From the NCBI RefSeq assembly GCF_954871325.1, contig NC_088775.1, positions 21,801,561 through 21,865,560 of the forward strand: a DNA stretch of 64,000 bases, read 5' to 3'. Shown in pieces: positions 49,672 through 61,718 of this stretch (position 1 is its first letter; every line of letters begins with the position of its first letter). A program made the position numbers and the translations under genes. The DNA comes from Gordionus sp. m RMFG-2023. Its lineage: Eukaryota; Nematomorpha; Gordioida; Chordodea; Parachordodidae. The notes under the pieces are model-generated. The model saw only the letters and a program-made list of their open reading frames with translations. It was not told where the DNA came from and ran no database searches.

Positions 49672-50097
49672 TTGACAGCCTGGGTATCTTTAGCTCCACC
49701 TGAAGCTGTCTTACCCGCAACCTTAACACACCAATTTATTTTCGAACCTTTAATTAAAAAAAATTTTTTAATAATCTCATCAAACCCCCCTTTGGAGTAT
49801 ATTCAACTATTACAGAATGCTGACTGTACTAGTGGTTATGAATGGTTGGAAGTATTACCAAGTCGTAACCTAGGTAACCTCTTATCAGATGAACAATTAA
49901 GAGTTGCCATAGGCCATCGACTTGGATGTAACATTGTTCAACCACATACATGCATCAAATGTAAAATATTAGTTGACTCCAAAGGGAGACATGATCTAAA
50001 TTGTATATATAGTCAAGGCAGGCATGCAAGGCATGCAGCAATTAATTTAGCTATTAGCCGTTCTCTTACCAGGGCCCAAATACCAAACATCCTGTAG
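49672..50097 (+). pseudogene. LINE-like reverse transcriptase protein, zinc-knuckle C-terminal part
   Basis: 141 codons. They contain SGYEWLEVLPSRNLG, EQLRVAIGHRLG, and a Cys/His knuckle (HTCIKCKILVDSKGRHDLNC), followed by SQGRHARHAAINLAI. From memory this matches the C-terminal region of a retroelement RT family common in invertebrates (ALPxxxLGLR...VRVAVGLRLG...C..C...VD..G.H.LSC..S.GRHxRH). I infer a LINE with a restriction-like endonuclease, because a further recognisable stretch downstream carries RPDG and WDFT. No RT core precedes it, so it is a 5'-truncated fossil, as is usual for LINEs. The DIRS group is an alternative I cannot exclude. Confidence 0.6.
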
Positions 50098-50100
50098 CCT

Positions 50101-50489
50101 ATAAACTTATTATTAGATGATGGCTTAAGACCAGATGGCTTAACTTCCGTGATTTGGTCTTTAGGCAAATCCTTAATTTGGGACTTCACATGCGTATCTT
50201 CTTTCCCAAAAGATTTAAATTCTAATCCGGTTGATATAGCCGAGAAAAAAAAACAATGAAATATTCCAAATTCACAAATTATATTTTTACACCGATCGTT
50301 ATCTCTTCCCTTGGACATATGCCAAGCGGAACTTTAAAGTTCTTAAAAAATATAGGGGATAAGACAAGGGCCCTTACATCAGAACCAAAAGAATTCTATT
50401 TTTTAAAACAAAACCTACAAATCACTATTTTAAAATATAATTACTCATGTTTTTTGGGAACTTGTAGTCCCACCTCCGTTTTTATATAA
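50101..50489 (+). pseudogene. downstream remnant of the same retroelement protein family
   Basis: Separate readable stretches carry [13 protein letters not shown] and LIWDFTCV, plausibly the PD...D core of a restriction-like endonuclease. A later open part, 50256-50489, has [17 protein letters not shown] and TSEPKEFYFLKQNLQITI, like the C-terminal KYxxL..HFVPVAVE and FQFLxQRLSVA block of the family. It is interrupted in several places and nonfunctional. Confidence 0.55.
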
Positions 50490-50513
50490 TATTGTTTTAT
50501 TTTTATTATTAAT

Positions 50514-50940
50514 AATAAATTTAAATTATATTTAGCCAATTGAAAAATAAACATTTATCTCATATTACCACCCCAAAATATGCCAGTATAAAAATTTTAT
50601 CTCAATAACAATATTTAAACTCTGGAAATGACATACAATACCAATTTATCAATATCTACCCTACATTTTTAAATATTCTATAATTTGATTTATTCTGTAT
50701 CTTCCACCATCGCAAAATATGGCAGAAATTTTTTTTAAGTACTTATTATAATTTAGATTTAACAAATAAATTTAAATTATATTTAGCCAATTGAAAAATA
50801 AACAATTATCTCATATTACCACCCAAAATATGCCAGTATAAAAATTTTATCTCAACTACAATATTTGAACTCTAGAAATGACATACAATACCAATTTATC
50901 AATATCTACCTACATTTTTAAATATTCTGTATCTTAAGAA
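50514..50940. repeat. pair of ~175-bp direct repeats, 250 bp apart
   Basis: AATAAATTTAAATTATATTT begins at 50514 and again at 50764. The copies run in parallel through TTAGCCAATTGAAAAATAAA, CCAAAATATGCCAG and ATACAATACCAATTTATCA with few differences. No coding content. A more diverged relative lies at about 49370. Confidence 0.75.
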
Positions 50941-50982
50941 TTTCAAATAAATAAATAAAGTTTGCTTAGTTGATAAAGTAAA

Positions 50983-51298
50983 TAATTAAACATCTGTTTA
51001 ATTACTGTCTCCTATATTTTGGGGCCTTTGGCAGATATACTATTATGTCCTATTGTAATCATTTCGTTATTAATATCAACATGTGAAATGCAAATTGAGT
51101 ATGGGTCAGTTGAGACTTTAAAATTATTTTCTGATAACCAGAGGTAAGCTCAAACATGATTTAAATCTTGTGCCAACTTGGTGGTGATTTATTCTGTAAT
51201 AATATCTATAAAAATTAAACATCTTTTTAATTACTGTCTCCTATATTTTGGGGTCTTTGGCAGATGTACTATTATGTCCTGTTGTAATCATTTCGTTA
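50983..51298. repeat. pair of ~86-bp direct repeats, 230 bp apart
   Basis: AATTAAACATCT with TTTAATTACTGTCTCC, TTTGGCAGAT and TGTAATCATTTCGTTA occurs at 50983-51068 and 51213-51298 with about six differences. Together with the repeats just upstream it shows that this stretch has been built by local duplication. Confidence 0.7.
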
Positions 51299-51450
51299 CG
51301 ATTTTTTTAATTAAAATAAAAATGGTTGATTTTAAAATTAAATAATATAAATAACTATAAACCAATAAAGTAAGAGCTTAATAAGCCAATAAAAATAAAA
51401 TTGCATAATAATAATATATATATTAAAGATTATATAACAAATTTTAATAT

Positions 51451-51518
51451 AGAAGATGGCTGAGTGGGAAGAACGTTTGCCTTTAAAACGTTAAGTCATG
51501 GCGAATCCCGTGATGTAC
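51451..51518 (+). tRNA. tRNA-like sequence (tRNA relic or SINE head)
   Basis: An A-box-like TGGCTGAGTGGG (51457-51468) and a B-box-like TGGCGAATCCC (51499-51509) stand about 30 bases apart. Between them AACGTTT and AAACGTT form a perfect 7-bp stem with a 7-base loop (51472-51492). CATGG and CCGTG form a T-arm-like stem with a 6-base loop. The acceptor stem does not pair and the expected U before the anticodon is missing. It is therefore a pseudogene or tRNA-derived repeat rather than a working tRNA. Confidence 0.4.
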
Positions 51519-51576
51519 AAAAAATTTTCTTAAAATTTAACATTAGAGAGGGGATATAGTCTCCATCGATTTATTT

Positions 51577-51670
51577 AACATTAAGAAGATAGGAAAGTTG
51601 ATAGGAAAAATAAAAATTAACATTAAGATGATAGGAAAGTTGATAAGAAAAATAAAAATTAACATTAGAA
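51577..51670. repeat. 42-bp tandem repeat, 2.2 copies
   Basis: Units start at 51577 and 51619 (AACATTAAGAAGATAGGAAA, AACATTAAGATGATAGGAAA), with a partial third at 51661. Short frames on both strands here are products of the repeat. Confidence 0.85.
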
Positions 51671-52209
51671 TATACGGAAACGTTCATTTCTTGATTACGG
51701 TGATTACATATATAGATTATAAGTTTAATGTGAAAATTATTTTTTTTATAAATGTTCATTTTGAATTTATTCGAACGAACGATAAAAATAAGAGTAATGA
51801 CATTTTATTAATTAATTTTTTATATGATGTTCGAATTGAATGAGAACAAAATATAAAAACGTTATTTACGTTTTTGTGCTCTTAGGAGTTTCTGTACGAA
51901 AACAAAGAAACCCTGTAAAATTGATATAAGTTTTAGGTCATTCCATGACAAATCAACTACAATTCAGCCGACACATTTCAATTTTTTAAAATTTGTTAAT
52001 CAGTGAAAGATGAATGTAATGTAATTAAAAAATACACAAAAATTTAGCCTCCTTACATGTATAATTTAAGAGATATTATAATTCAAAGTGCAAAAATAAC
52101 GCATTTTTACCATTATTGACTTTCATTCAACTAAACATATCTTAAAAACTACATAATTATAAATAACAAGGTTAATATCAAAATTACGTTCATATATTAT
52201 ACTTTTAAA
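51671..52209. other. spacer with a GGTCATTCCATG-type dispersed motif
   Basis: The motif AGGTCATTCCATGACAAATC, followed by GCCGACACATTTCAATTTTT, lies at about 51932-51990. I recall similar sequence as a common dispersed repeat in arthropod genomes. No gene seen. Confidence 0.4.
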
Positions 52210-53466
52210 CAGGGTTGCCAAGTCGGTCAATTGACCGGTCAAATTCAGTCAATCTGACCAGGTCAAATACGGTCAAATACTCTAAAATGTTATTGGTGAA
52301 TAACTATATTTATTTAATAAACTAATATGTATTTAAAGCATATTTATCAATCTAATTTGATTACAAATTATTTTAAAATATATTTGTATATTCAAGGCAT
52401 CGATATAATTATAATTTTATATAAAAATATAAAATTTTCTTATTAAAATATTAGAATTTCAATTTGAAATATAAAAAAAAAAGAAGAATTTTTCTCATTA
52501 TTAATTTGATTGGATCTAAATATAAAAATAAATATAAAAATTTTACTTAAGCATGGTTTGAGAAAATTACTAATTGCCAAATTATATTACATTATGTACA
52601 ATTATCCAAACAAGATGGGTATCATAAATAAAGTGTAATGAGCAAATATAAATAAGCAAGAAAGCACTGAAAGCAGCTATTGAAGAAGATGGATATTTGT
52701 CCGTGAGAAATTATCAATAACATATTAAATGATATTTTGGACAAAAAATTAAAAATTTTAAACTATTCATAAACATTTAACTATCTAATTGACCTTGGCT
52801 TACGTAAAAAGCTAGATGCATAATTTAGAAAACACATAATACAATCATGTTCATGATTTTGTAATTTACCAACCTAAAGAAAAAATATTAAAGATAAGTT
52901 TGAAGAAAACAATCCCATGTGCCTCACTGCACTGATGCTTACTTATTGGATTCCCAATATAAGGGGAGTATCTTACCTTAGTTTGATGAAGCATATGATA
53001 TAATACAAAAATTAGTCGTTTCTTAGAGAGATGATCATCAAAATATTTTGAGTGAAATCATAAATTTCAGAAATAAAAGCGGAGTATTGCCAAATTATGT
53101 GGAAACCAGTAACCTACATAAAAAACAATCAGATTTCGGGCTCAAGTTGTTGGAATGGGCTTTGTTCACATTGAATTTAAAAGAAGTGTTTAAGAAATTC
53201 GATTGAAGATCTCGACAATCAGAAAATTGGTAGGAGTATATCATAACATAAGATTGATTAAAAAATGTTAAAATGATGAATATAAATTAGAACAAGGCTC
53301 TGCCATAAAGAGCGAAACATTCATTATAGAATTTAGAAAATAATTTAATTTAATATACATACATTTTTTACTATTGTATATAAGATTGTCTTAAAAAACA
53401 TTTATTTGAATTTAACCATATTTGACCGTATTTGACCATATTTGACCGGTCAAATGCACAACCCTG
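52210..53466 (+). mobile_element. 1.26-kb decayed hAT element with CAGGGTTG ends
   Basis: The left end CAGGGTTGCCAAG, with repeated GGTCAAAT and TTGACCGGTCAA motifs (52210-52285), faces the right end CAACCCTG with the same TTTGACC motifs (53410-53466) in inverse. CAGGGTTG is a common animal hAT tip. Flanking octamers (CTTTTAAA, CATAAATA) do not match, so the target duplication has decayed or an end is misplaced. The interior has relics of a hAT protein. Confidence 0.6.
52915..53215 (+). pseudogene. hAT transposase relic inside the CAGGGTTG element
   Basis: Readable stretches include TDAYLLDSQYKGSILP (like the AxxLDPRYKG block of hAT proteins), FDEAYDIIQKLVVS, ILSEIINFRNKSGVLPNYVE and KQSDFGLKLLEWALFTLNLK. 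Several in-frame stops lie between and after them (for example after SILP and after KKFD), and no terminal dimerisation block is clear. It supports hAT membership of the element but is far from coding. Confidence 0.5.
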
Positions 53467-56400
53467 CATAAATAAAAAAAGATTGAAAATTTCCAGCCAT
53501 TTTATTCAACATATAAGATATATAAACGATTTTTTGGAAATAATATCACCTTCAATTTTTATAAAAAATTTCGCAGACATTATTAAACTCCTTTATATTT
53601 ATTTTAAAAATATCTGTCTGGAGGCCAGCTTCATCCTTAAAATCGATAAAAATTATTATAAAAGTGTAGAAATATTTCCCCAAAAGGAGGCGCCTTTGTA
53701 TAAAATTACACATTTAGTTTTTAACAAATTTATATAATTTAAAGGATTACTTATCTTGTAGGTGAAAATAACAATCAACGAGGACATCAATCAATAAGGA
53801 AATTTAATTTATTGCATCATTTATACCTTTTATAAGTTGCCCATTTAACATATTTAAAGAATATTAATAAAATATGTATATACAAGTTTAGTTTAATATA
53901 AGAATCAAAATCATGCATGCTCAAAGGCGGGAAAAATTAAAAGTTTTGCAACTGGAAAATTTTAATTGCTTATATCTCAAAAGCTATTTAAGGTAAAAAT
54001 AAAATAAATGCATTATTTTGTAGGTAAAAAAAACTCGAAAGATCTATCGGAATAAAAAAATGGCATCAATATGAGTCTATAACCTCCAGTTTACATTTAC
54101 TATATACTAGTGAAAACCCAGGCGACGCTTTCGGCTCCTCCGGAATATGCATTTTTTTTTACCTAAAATTAAAATTTCATTTGTATAAAATAGATGGCGC
54201 TATATAAATTATGGAGTGTTGTAATATTCAAATGAGTTAAAAAATGAATAAAAAGGATTTATTATTCAGATTAAATAAAGTTCAAGATTATTTAAGTTTG
54301 TTGTTTAAACACTATGTAAATGAATAGTAAAGAAAAGTATATATAATCCAGGTTTTTTTACCTGAAAAAAATAATTTATTATGAATTTGCGAACATAATT
54401 TTTAATATTTTAATCTTTTAATTTTAATTTATATTAATTTTATTTTTCTTTTATTTTGATTATATTTTCACTTTATATTTAAGTATTAATAAAGATTTAG
54501 TATCATATTTTAGTTCAATTAACTCTTCTTTATTTGACTTGGAGTATGGTTAAAATTTTGTTGTTAATTTAATAACAGGTTTTTTTCGTACTATTTTGAA
54601 TTATCGATCTAAAAAAGCCCATTTTCGGCTGACCCCATTTAAAATTATAAAATATTGTTGGAATTATTTAAATAGGTAAATTAGAAAGCCGTTTACTTTA
54701 ATTCGCGAGCACAGCTGGATCCCGTACAGAGCTCAAAAGGTAAAAATGAAGATTTCGCACTTGTAAAATTTTGGAAATGTTTATATCTCAAAAACTAGTT
54801 AAGGCATGTGTTAAAATGAAGGATAATAAAGATAAAATCGAAGCAGAATTTTATTCAAATTCAGCAGAATAATAAATATTAAACATAACGTTTCACTTGA
54901 ATATTAATGCGAATCTAATATATAAAAAAATAAATATATAACATGTATCTATGACAATCAATGATTGATGGTCTTTTAATAAAAAAATTTACAAAAGGGA
55001 GGTGTTAATTTATTTTTTTACATCCTCAAATTCGTAATCTAAAATTATATTACTAAATTTGAAATAAATATACTTGATCCTGATCTTAATTATGATATAA
55101 TTTTATTAATATTTCAGATATACTACTAGTGATTTTATTTTTATGATATTATGTCATTATATTTCTTTATTTTTCAATACATTTTTATTTCCATACAGTT
55201 ACTTATTACTTATAGTTTAAAATTATCATATTATACTATTTAACTTGTATTAGTAATAATAATTTGGCTTCAATGATTTTGTATATTTTTTAGTAAGCTA
55301 AATCTTTTTGAAGAGGCAAGGCAAAAATTTTGAAGGAGTAGGGAATAATATATTTTATGGGGATGTAGAAGCAGCTGCCTTTTCTCTATCGGTTCTTTAC
55401 AATTGTTTTTAATAATTTTCATCAATTTGATCAATAAAAAACAAAATAGAAATTTTAAAAAATGCTTATTGACTTGGGTAATTTTTATATAAAAAATTTT
55501 CGCAAACGATATATATACAAAAAATCAGGCAGAGTAAAAAATAATACCTGTATATTCTAAGGTCAATTATATTCATTAAATTTCCATCCACTTTCCATGA
55601 TGTACTTACAATTTCTTATTTTTAGCAGATCTGTTATTCGTAATGGCTGCTCAGTAGTTCTAAATCTTTTATATTTTACCGAATGTAGTGAGCCTGGTAT
55701 CTAATGAATTCATAGGTTTCTAAAATATTAAAAAACACATAAAAATAGTCGCCATTTTGAAAATTGCCTTTATTTTATTAAATCTATGTTTATAATGATC
55801 TTGACTTTAAATATTTCATGTATTTATTAAATTTTTTTTATTTAAATGGCCTATAATATGATTTGTAAGATATAACATTTTTCAAAAAGATATAATATAA
55901 GAATAATTTACTATTGTTTTAATATTCATATATAATGTAGAAAAGTAATTATATATATTAAAAAAATTTTATAATAGTATATAAGAAAATAAAGTAACAA
56001 AAGAATTTCCGCAAGATAAAGCATTTAAAAAATAAATTTGTATATTTTTTATATAACAACAATGGTGGTTTAATATACAAAATATATATTTTTAAATAAA
56101 AAATAAAATAAATTTAAAATTCATAATAAAAATTTTCGATTTTTTTAGAAGAATAAATAAATTGTTAAATTATACAATAAAATAAAATTAAAAATAATCC
56201 TATTTTAATCTATGATATATATAAAAGCCTTGTCACACTGTCACAGTCACAGTGTCACAATTTATAATTGTACCTGTATCAAAATATATTTTCTTATAAT
56301 CAAGATCATCATGAAGAATGGATCCACATCATGAGAAGATGCAAACTTATTCAAAACTCTGTGGATAACAATTTACCAAGGAGTGCTTTGTGGCTTCCAT

Positions 56401-56470
56401 TGTAAATAAAAAAACCTTTAAGGAAGAATCCATTCGCACAATTTAATAAATATTTGCATTTTATATTATT
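53467..56470. other. AT-rich intergenic DNA with diverged dispersed repeats, no gene
   Basis: Two related segments (about 53935-54010 and 54740-54810) share TTTATATCTCAAAA and a following TTAAGG, so they are copies of one old repeat. ACTAGTGAAAACCCAGGCGA at about 54106 is GC-rich and looks like an element end without a partner. At 56229-56260 TGTCACAGTCACAGTGTCAC is a short perfect-looking palindromic stretch. The open frame at 53432-53737 shows no family features. Confidence 0.5.
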
Positions 56471-57900
56471 ACTAGCTGATTTCCCACAAAATGACATACA
56501 ATTAGTTTTCTCCTTAATTTGATGATGGATAAATTAAAATAAGCCTATATGAGGTGTGAATCAGAAATTTACCTTAATTTGATGAGAGTTAATTCCAAAA
56601 TTTTTATTATTCTTATAATATGTTAATGAAGTGTGTAATATATACTTATTGCATTCAATATGAACAAATATTTACATGTTTGAATATACCTTTTTTTAAA
56701 ATTCTTTTTCTTCCTATAATTCTTAGAAAAAGTTTAATTCCAACTGATTCTAGACTGCTACTTTCTTTCAAGCACCGTTAATTTCCCGTTAAAAGTTTGA
56801 TCAAAAATAAAAAAGGTGTTATTAAAAAAGTAAAAGATCCAATAAAAAGGGTAAATTCCAATTTAAAATGGAAAATCATTACTTTTTTAAATATTTAAAA
56901 ACAAATTATATTCTCTAGGATCCTACATTATAGAAAGCTTGCCAATATGGTTCACCAAACAATATTTATCTTAATTTACATATATATTTATTATTTTGCA
57001 TATAGAAAATATTTGAACAATTTTTTTCTCATGGTTTCTTCTCAATAAAATTAGCTTATGAAAATATACTCATTTATATTGTGGCAATACATAAATTAAT
57101 AATATTTTTTTAATATCTATTCTTAAACCCATACCCATATTCTATTTAAACTCTGATATCTACTGATTTGTGATCCTTCGCCATTTGTTATTCATGGGAA
57201 TTTCTGATTTCATGCCATTTATAATTCCCAGACTGCACTTCCTCCAGCCTAAAGCCTGGCTATGATAATTAATTAGGAATTTAACTATCTCCGGGCTTTG
57301 GAAAATCTTTCACAAATTATTATGGGCCTGGCTTAAAAAATTTTTTAAAAATTATTATGGGTTGAACCAGGTTTGAGAAATTTCAAAATTAAATATTTTC
57401 AAAATTATTAAGGTCTTGGACGCTTGGAAATTTTTTATTATATAATATGAGACAGACATTGGCTAAAGAAATTTTTCCCAGGTCTGGGCCGGGCCTGATC
57501 AAATAAAGGACCATGAGGATCCTTGATTAATGCATCATGATTTTTTAAAATTTTATTCTAGTTCTGAACTATCAAAATTATTATGGTCTTGACCCGGGTT
57601 TGGATAAAGTTTTCAAAATTATTGTGGGCTTGGACCTGGCTTGGGATTTTATAATATTACATATTAGCCATAGGAATCAATAATATTTTAACAAAGAATT
57701 GATTTGAGTTGAAGGCTAATTTAAATATATTTTCGATCAATAAATTGTATTCACTCTTATTATTAATGGGTTGGCCTTGACCTGAAGGGGAAAGGTAAAA
57801 AGTATAAAAATTATGGGTTTTTAATAAAAGGTAACATCTTTCGTAAAAGAACGAAGAAAATTCTCATTTCCCCGTTATTTTTGACGGGCTATCTACTAGT
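56471..57900. mobile_element. 1.43-kb element of the ACTAG-ended dispersed family
   Basis: The left end ACTAGCTGATTTCCC and the first 180 bp are homologous to 46245-46450 (TTGATGATGGATAAAT, GAATCAGAAATTT, GTTAATGAAGTGT in order). The right end TTTTTGACGGGCTATC with TACTAGT (57880-57900) matches the right end of that copy. The interior is longer and includes GGGCCTGGCTT-type sequence at about 57240-57660, likely a separate GGGCC-rich MITE inserted inside. No protein was recognised. Confidence 0.55.
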
Positions 57901-59456
57901 TCATATAAATTTTCAATTTCTAAAATAAAATCTATTAATTTATAAACTTCTAACTTTTATTTCACCTAATTCTATTTTTTATAATTTAAATTAATGCTTT
58001 ACATTATCTAAATTTTTTTTTTCAAAACATATGAAATTTAAATTTCTCCTTTTTCCTCTCTTCCCATTTTCCTTTCCAATTTTTCTCTATTTTTTTATTT
58101 TAATTTCAGGGCGTCACTAACCTTTACAATCTCAGAGGGGGCTCAAAAACCTCCCCCCCCCCACATACCCCTGCCGGCCTTCGGCCCGCATTTGCCCGGT
58201 CTTTGGCCGGGTTTTATATTAATATATAATAAATTTTAAAGATTCGCTAAGTTGTAACAATTATTCTAAATTTCATATTTTGTCATTTATCATATTATGC
58301 TTACAAAATAAACTAGCATATAAATAATTAAAACAATACAAGACATTTCTAAATATAATTTTTTTTAATACAAATATTTATTACAGTATAAAATATTTTC
58401 GCTGATATAAAAAAATTTGCGTCTAAAGAATTACAAGTGATAAAAGAGGTTAATTAATTCCATTTTACACAATGTTTTATAAAAACTAATAAGGAAAAAT
58501 TTATAGACCTAACCAAATTAACAATTCTCGAAGAAGAGATTAAACTATATGATGGTTATAGAGCTTCCTTTTAGATGTCATGATATAAGCTAGATAAGTA
58601 ATTGAGATAATTATTGTGAGATATTATATTTCTAAAAGATTATCTTCCATTTTAATCAAATATAAACGACTACACAGTTAACCATTATTGCATATCTAAA
58701 ATATGCTATCAGCAGCTAAAGTAATAATCTTAAATTAAATAGCCACACAAATAATAGATGCTGGTTAATTTACATTCATAGCCATGAAACCAGTGGCGTC
58801 GCTAAGGGGAACGCAGTGACTCGAGCCCCCTGAAAAATTTGAATAGCCCCCTGAAGCAAAATTTTTTTTTAATGACTTCTTAATATCCCCTTGAACTAAA
58901 AATAAATTTTTTTTCTGATTGCTGACTGAATGATTTATTTAAAATTCTATTGAGTAATATATAGATTTAATTTTATAATTTAAAAATTAATAAGTCTATC
59001 TAAATTATTCTTAAATGAATACTATTTTAATTATTAGATTAGATTAATACTTATAAATTATATTTTCATTATGTCAGCTTGCAATCAAATTCTGTGTTAA
59101 TAATAGGATATTAATATCACTCACTAAATATTAATTTAGCATTAACAGTTGAAGCTTTATTGACTTTTATTTATTATTTAAATTATTATATGAAAAGAAT
59201 CATGATAAACGTGCCAGTATGTAAAAATGTATTTTTTTATTATTAACTTTATTATATATATTTCTTTTTCTTTTCTTAAGGTATATATACATTTTTTACA
59301 AATCAAAATTAGAATACAATATTAAAAAAACGAAAAACAAAAAGTAAAATATTATAAAATATAAAAAGTAAGGTTACGAAATATAAAAAGTAAAGTTATA
59401 AAATTAGATTATAAAAAGTAATAATAAGATTAAAAATTAGAATATAATAACGTAAC
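57901..59456. other. AT-rich spacer with two GC-rich element-end fragments; may contain the Gypsy 3' LTR body
   Basis: At 58107-58160 CAGGGCGTCACTAACC precedes C-runs. At 58160-58215 GGCCTTCGGCCCGC and GGTCTTTGGCCGGG are small hairpin-like motifs. At 58791-58860 CAGTGGCGTCGCTAAGGGG begins a GC-rich stretch similar to MITE ends. The part nearest 59456 is expected to hold the LTR of the Gypsy element, whose outer limit I could not fix. Confidence 0.45.
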
Positions 59457-59458
59457 AT

Positions 59459-59470
59459 TCGCCCTCTTCT
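59459..59470 (-). other. probable polypurine tract of the Gypsy element
   Basis: The minus strand reads AGAAGAGGGCGA directly before a TG that could open the 3' LTR. Position downstream of integrase fits. The LTR's outer end was not found, so the assignment is tentative. Confidence 0.45.
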
Positions 59471-59987
59471 GAAAGCCTTCCCATAAATTCATCTGAGAAG
59501 TCATAAAGAGTTTGTTGTCGAAGTAGTTTATCGTTTTAGTAATCAAGTTGTTTCACAAATCATAATATCGTTGCTTGTCCCAATCGTTGGTTTGTTTAAA
59601 TCGATTTTGCACGTTGGTTTGTTTAAATCGCAAGCTTGATATCCTTATCGTAAGTTGTCTCCATTAATCATAGCTTGCTTGGTAGTACTCAGTTGTTATT
59701 ATTATCATTTTTCAAAATTGTTATTATCATCAGTAAGTTGCGAATAATAAGAAATAATAGTTCATCATATTGGATATAAGAATAAACGACGAATGATAAA
59801 TCAACAAGATTGTTATATAATATTTTCAGCGTTTTAATTTTTTTGCGTTTTATTATAAGCGTTTTAATATTTAATTTACTTTATGCATTTTAATATTTAT
59901 TTTATATTTTAAGTTATATAGTCTTTTAAATAAACAGGTTTTTGTTTAATTCGCACAGGTCTAGAAATAGGTGTTATATCGTTATTT

Positions 59988-61706
59988 TCAGTAATTTTTA
60001 TATTTGTCCACACTTCCGTCCTTAAAAGAATCCTTAGAGTCATAGTTAATAATTGTGTTAAAACAGTTTCTAATTCTTATTTGATCTAAATGTCTCCTCA
60101 AAATACCTTTCTCTGTCTTAATTTGGAACATCATATCACTTTCTTTATGTGTGATCATGCCTTTGCACCATTTATCATCACCTTGTACTTTATACCAAAC
60201 AAAATCTCCTACATTAAAAGTTCTATTACGTGGTAAAGTCACGTTTATCTTATTCTCCTTCTCCTCCAACGGTTTTAATAAGTCCCATTTAATTCTAATA
60301 TCTCGATTAAACATTATCTGAGAAGGTGTAACACCTGTAGTATCATTACGCGTATTTCTGTAATTAAATAAAAATTTGCCAAGCGCGATGTCTAGGTCAA
60401 TTTTAATATTCCTTTTCATATGTGTTTTGAACGTTCTCACCATGCGTTCTACCTGGCCATTGGACTGCTGGTGATAAGCAGACGTGAGCACATGTTTAAT
60501 ACCAAAATTGTTGCAAAATTTTTCAAAATCATTACTCGTAAAGTTAGTGCCGTTATCAGTAACTATAGTTTCAGGTATTCCATATAGCGAAATAGTTTTA
60601 AAGATTTCTTTTAAAGTAACATCAGTCGTAATATTTTTAACAGGAATAATAATTGGAAATTTGATGTAGGCATCGACTATTATCAACCAATTTTTTGTGA
60701 AAAACGGACCCGCATAATCTATGTGTATCCTTTCAAACGGTTTGGTTGCCGAAATCCATGGTTTTTGTATCTTTATAGGATTATCATGATATATATTACA
60801 ATCGTCACAACACTTCACTTCCATTACTATATCATTATTTATACCAGGCCACCACATGTAATCTTTGGCTAAGGATTTTATTTTTCCTGCTCCCAAGTGA
60901 CCTTCATGTAATGACTGTATTATATTTTTTCTCATAGAAGACGGAATTATGATTCTGTTGCTTTTGTAAAGACAATCCTTAATTATACTTAATTCCAATT
61001 CAATGTTTTTATAAATATTATTCATTATAGGCCTGTTGTTATTAATATCATTTATGACTTGTTTTAATTCAATATCTTTCAAAGTTTCATCTCGAATTTG
61101 ATTAAAATTAATAAATAAATCCCCATATTCATTTATTTTGGTGATATTTTTAATAGTTTTATCATGACATTCTTGTGGTAATCTCGAGAGACAATCAGGA
61201 ACAAGGTTATATTTACCGGCTTTATACTTTATATTAAAATCATATCCTCCTAATGTAATATTCCACTTCTGGAGTCTTAAGGACATGGTGCTATTATCCT
61301 TAAGACCCTTGGTAAAGATGTGAACTAGAGGCTTATGGTCAGTAATAATTGTAAATTTGCCGATTAAATATTCCCGGAACCTCTTTATGGCGAACATAAT
61401 GGCGAGAGCCTCACGCTCAATATTGGTACAGTTCATTTCGGATTTCAATAAAGTTCTCGACGCGAAAGCTATAGGTTTTTCTTTACCGTCTTTTTCAATA
61501 TGAAATAGTACAGCTCCTAAACCACATTTCGATGTGACAGTGGCTATCCCTATAGGTAATTCAGGGTTAAAATATGTCAAAGCAGGTGGAAGACTAATCA
61601 ACTTTTTAAGATCATTAAAACTTTTAGAGTGTTCAAGGTTCCAAGCCCATTTTTCTTTGTTGACAATCTTATATAGATGATCGGCAATTTCTGCAAAATT
61701 GTTCAA
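59988..61706 (-). pseudogene. Gypsy fossil: RNase H and integrase part
   Basis: The longest open stretch of the element. It begins in the RT connection region, followed by RNase H (AVLFHIEKDGKEKPIAFAS, ITDHKPLVHIF), the integrase HHCC finger (HEGHLGAGKIKSLA, CCDDC), the integrase core (IHIDYAGPF, TIVTDNGTNFTS, HQQSNGQVERMVRTFKTH) and a C-terminal region with FNVGDFVWYKVQGD. All three core acidic residues are visible. It is part of a broken element. Confidence 0.9.
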
Positions 61707-61718
61707 AAATTTTCTATA

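Noticed and set aside
50013-50318. 101-codon minus-strand frame
   Set aside because: Shadow of the LINE-like coding region on the plus strand.
51598-51843. 81-codon plus-strand frame and its minus-strand partner
   Set aside because: Both arise from the 42-bp tandem repeat and adjoining AT-rich DNA.
53432-53737. 101-codon plus-strand frame
   Set aside because: It starts inside the right end of the hAT element and has no family motif. Probably a chance frame.
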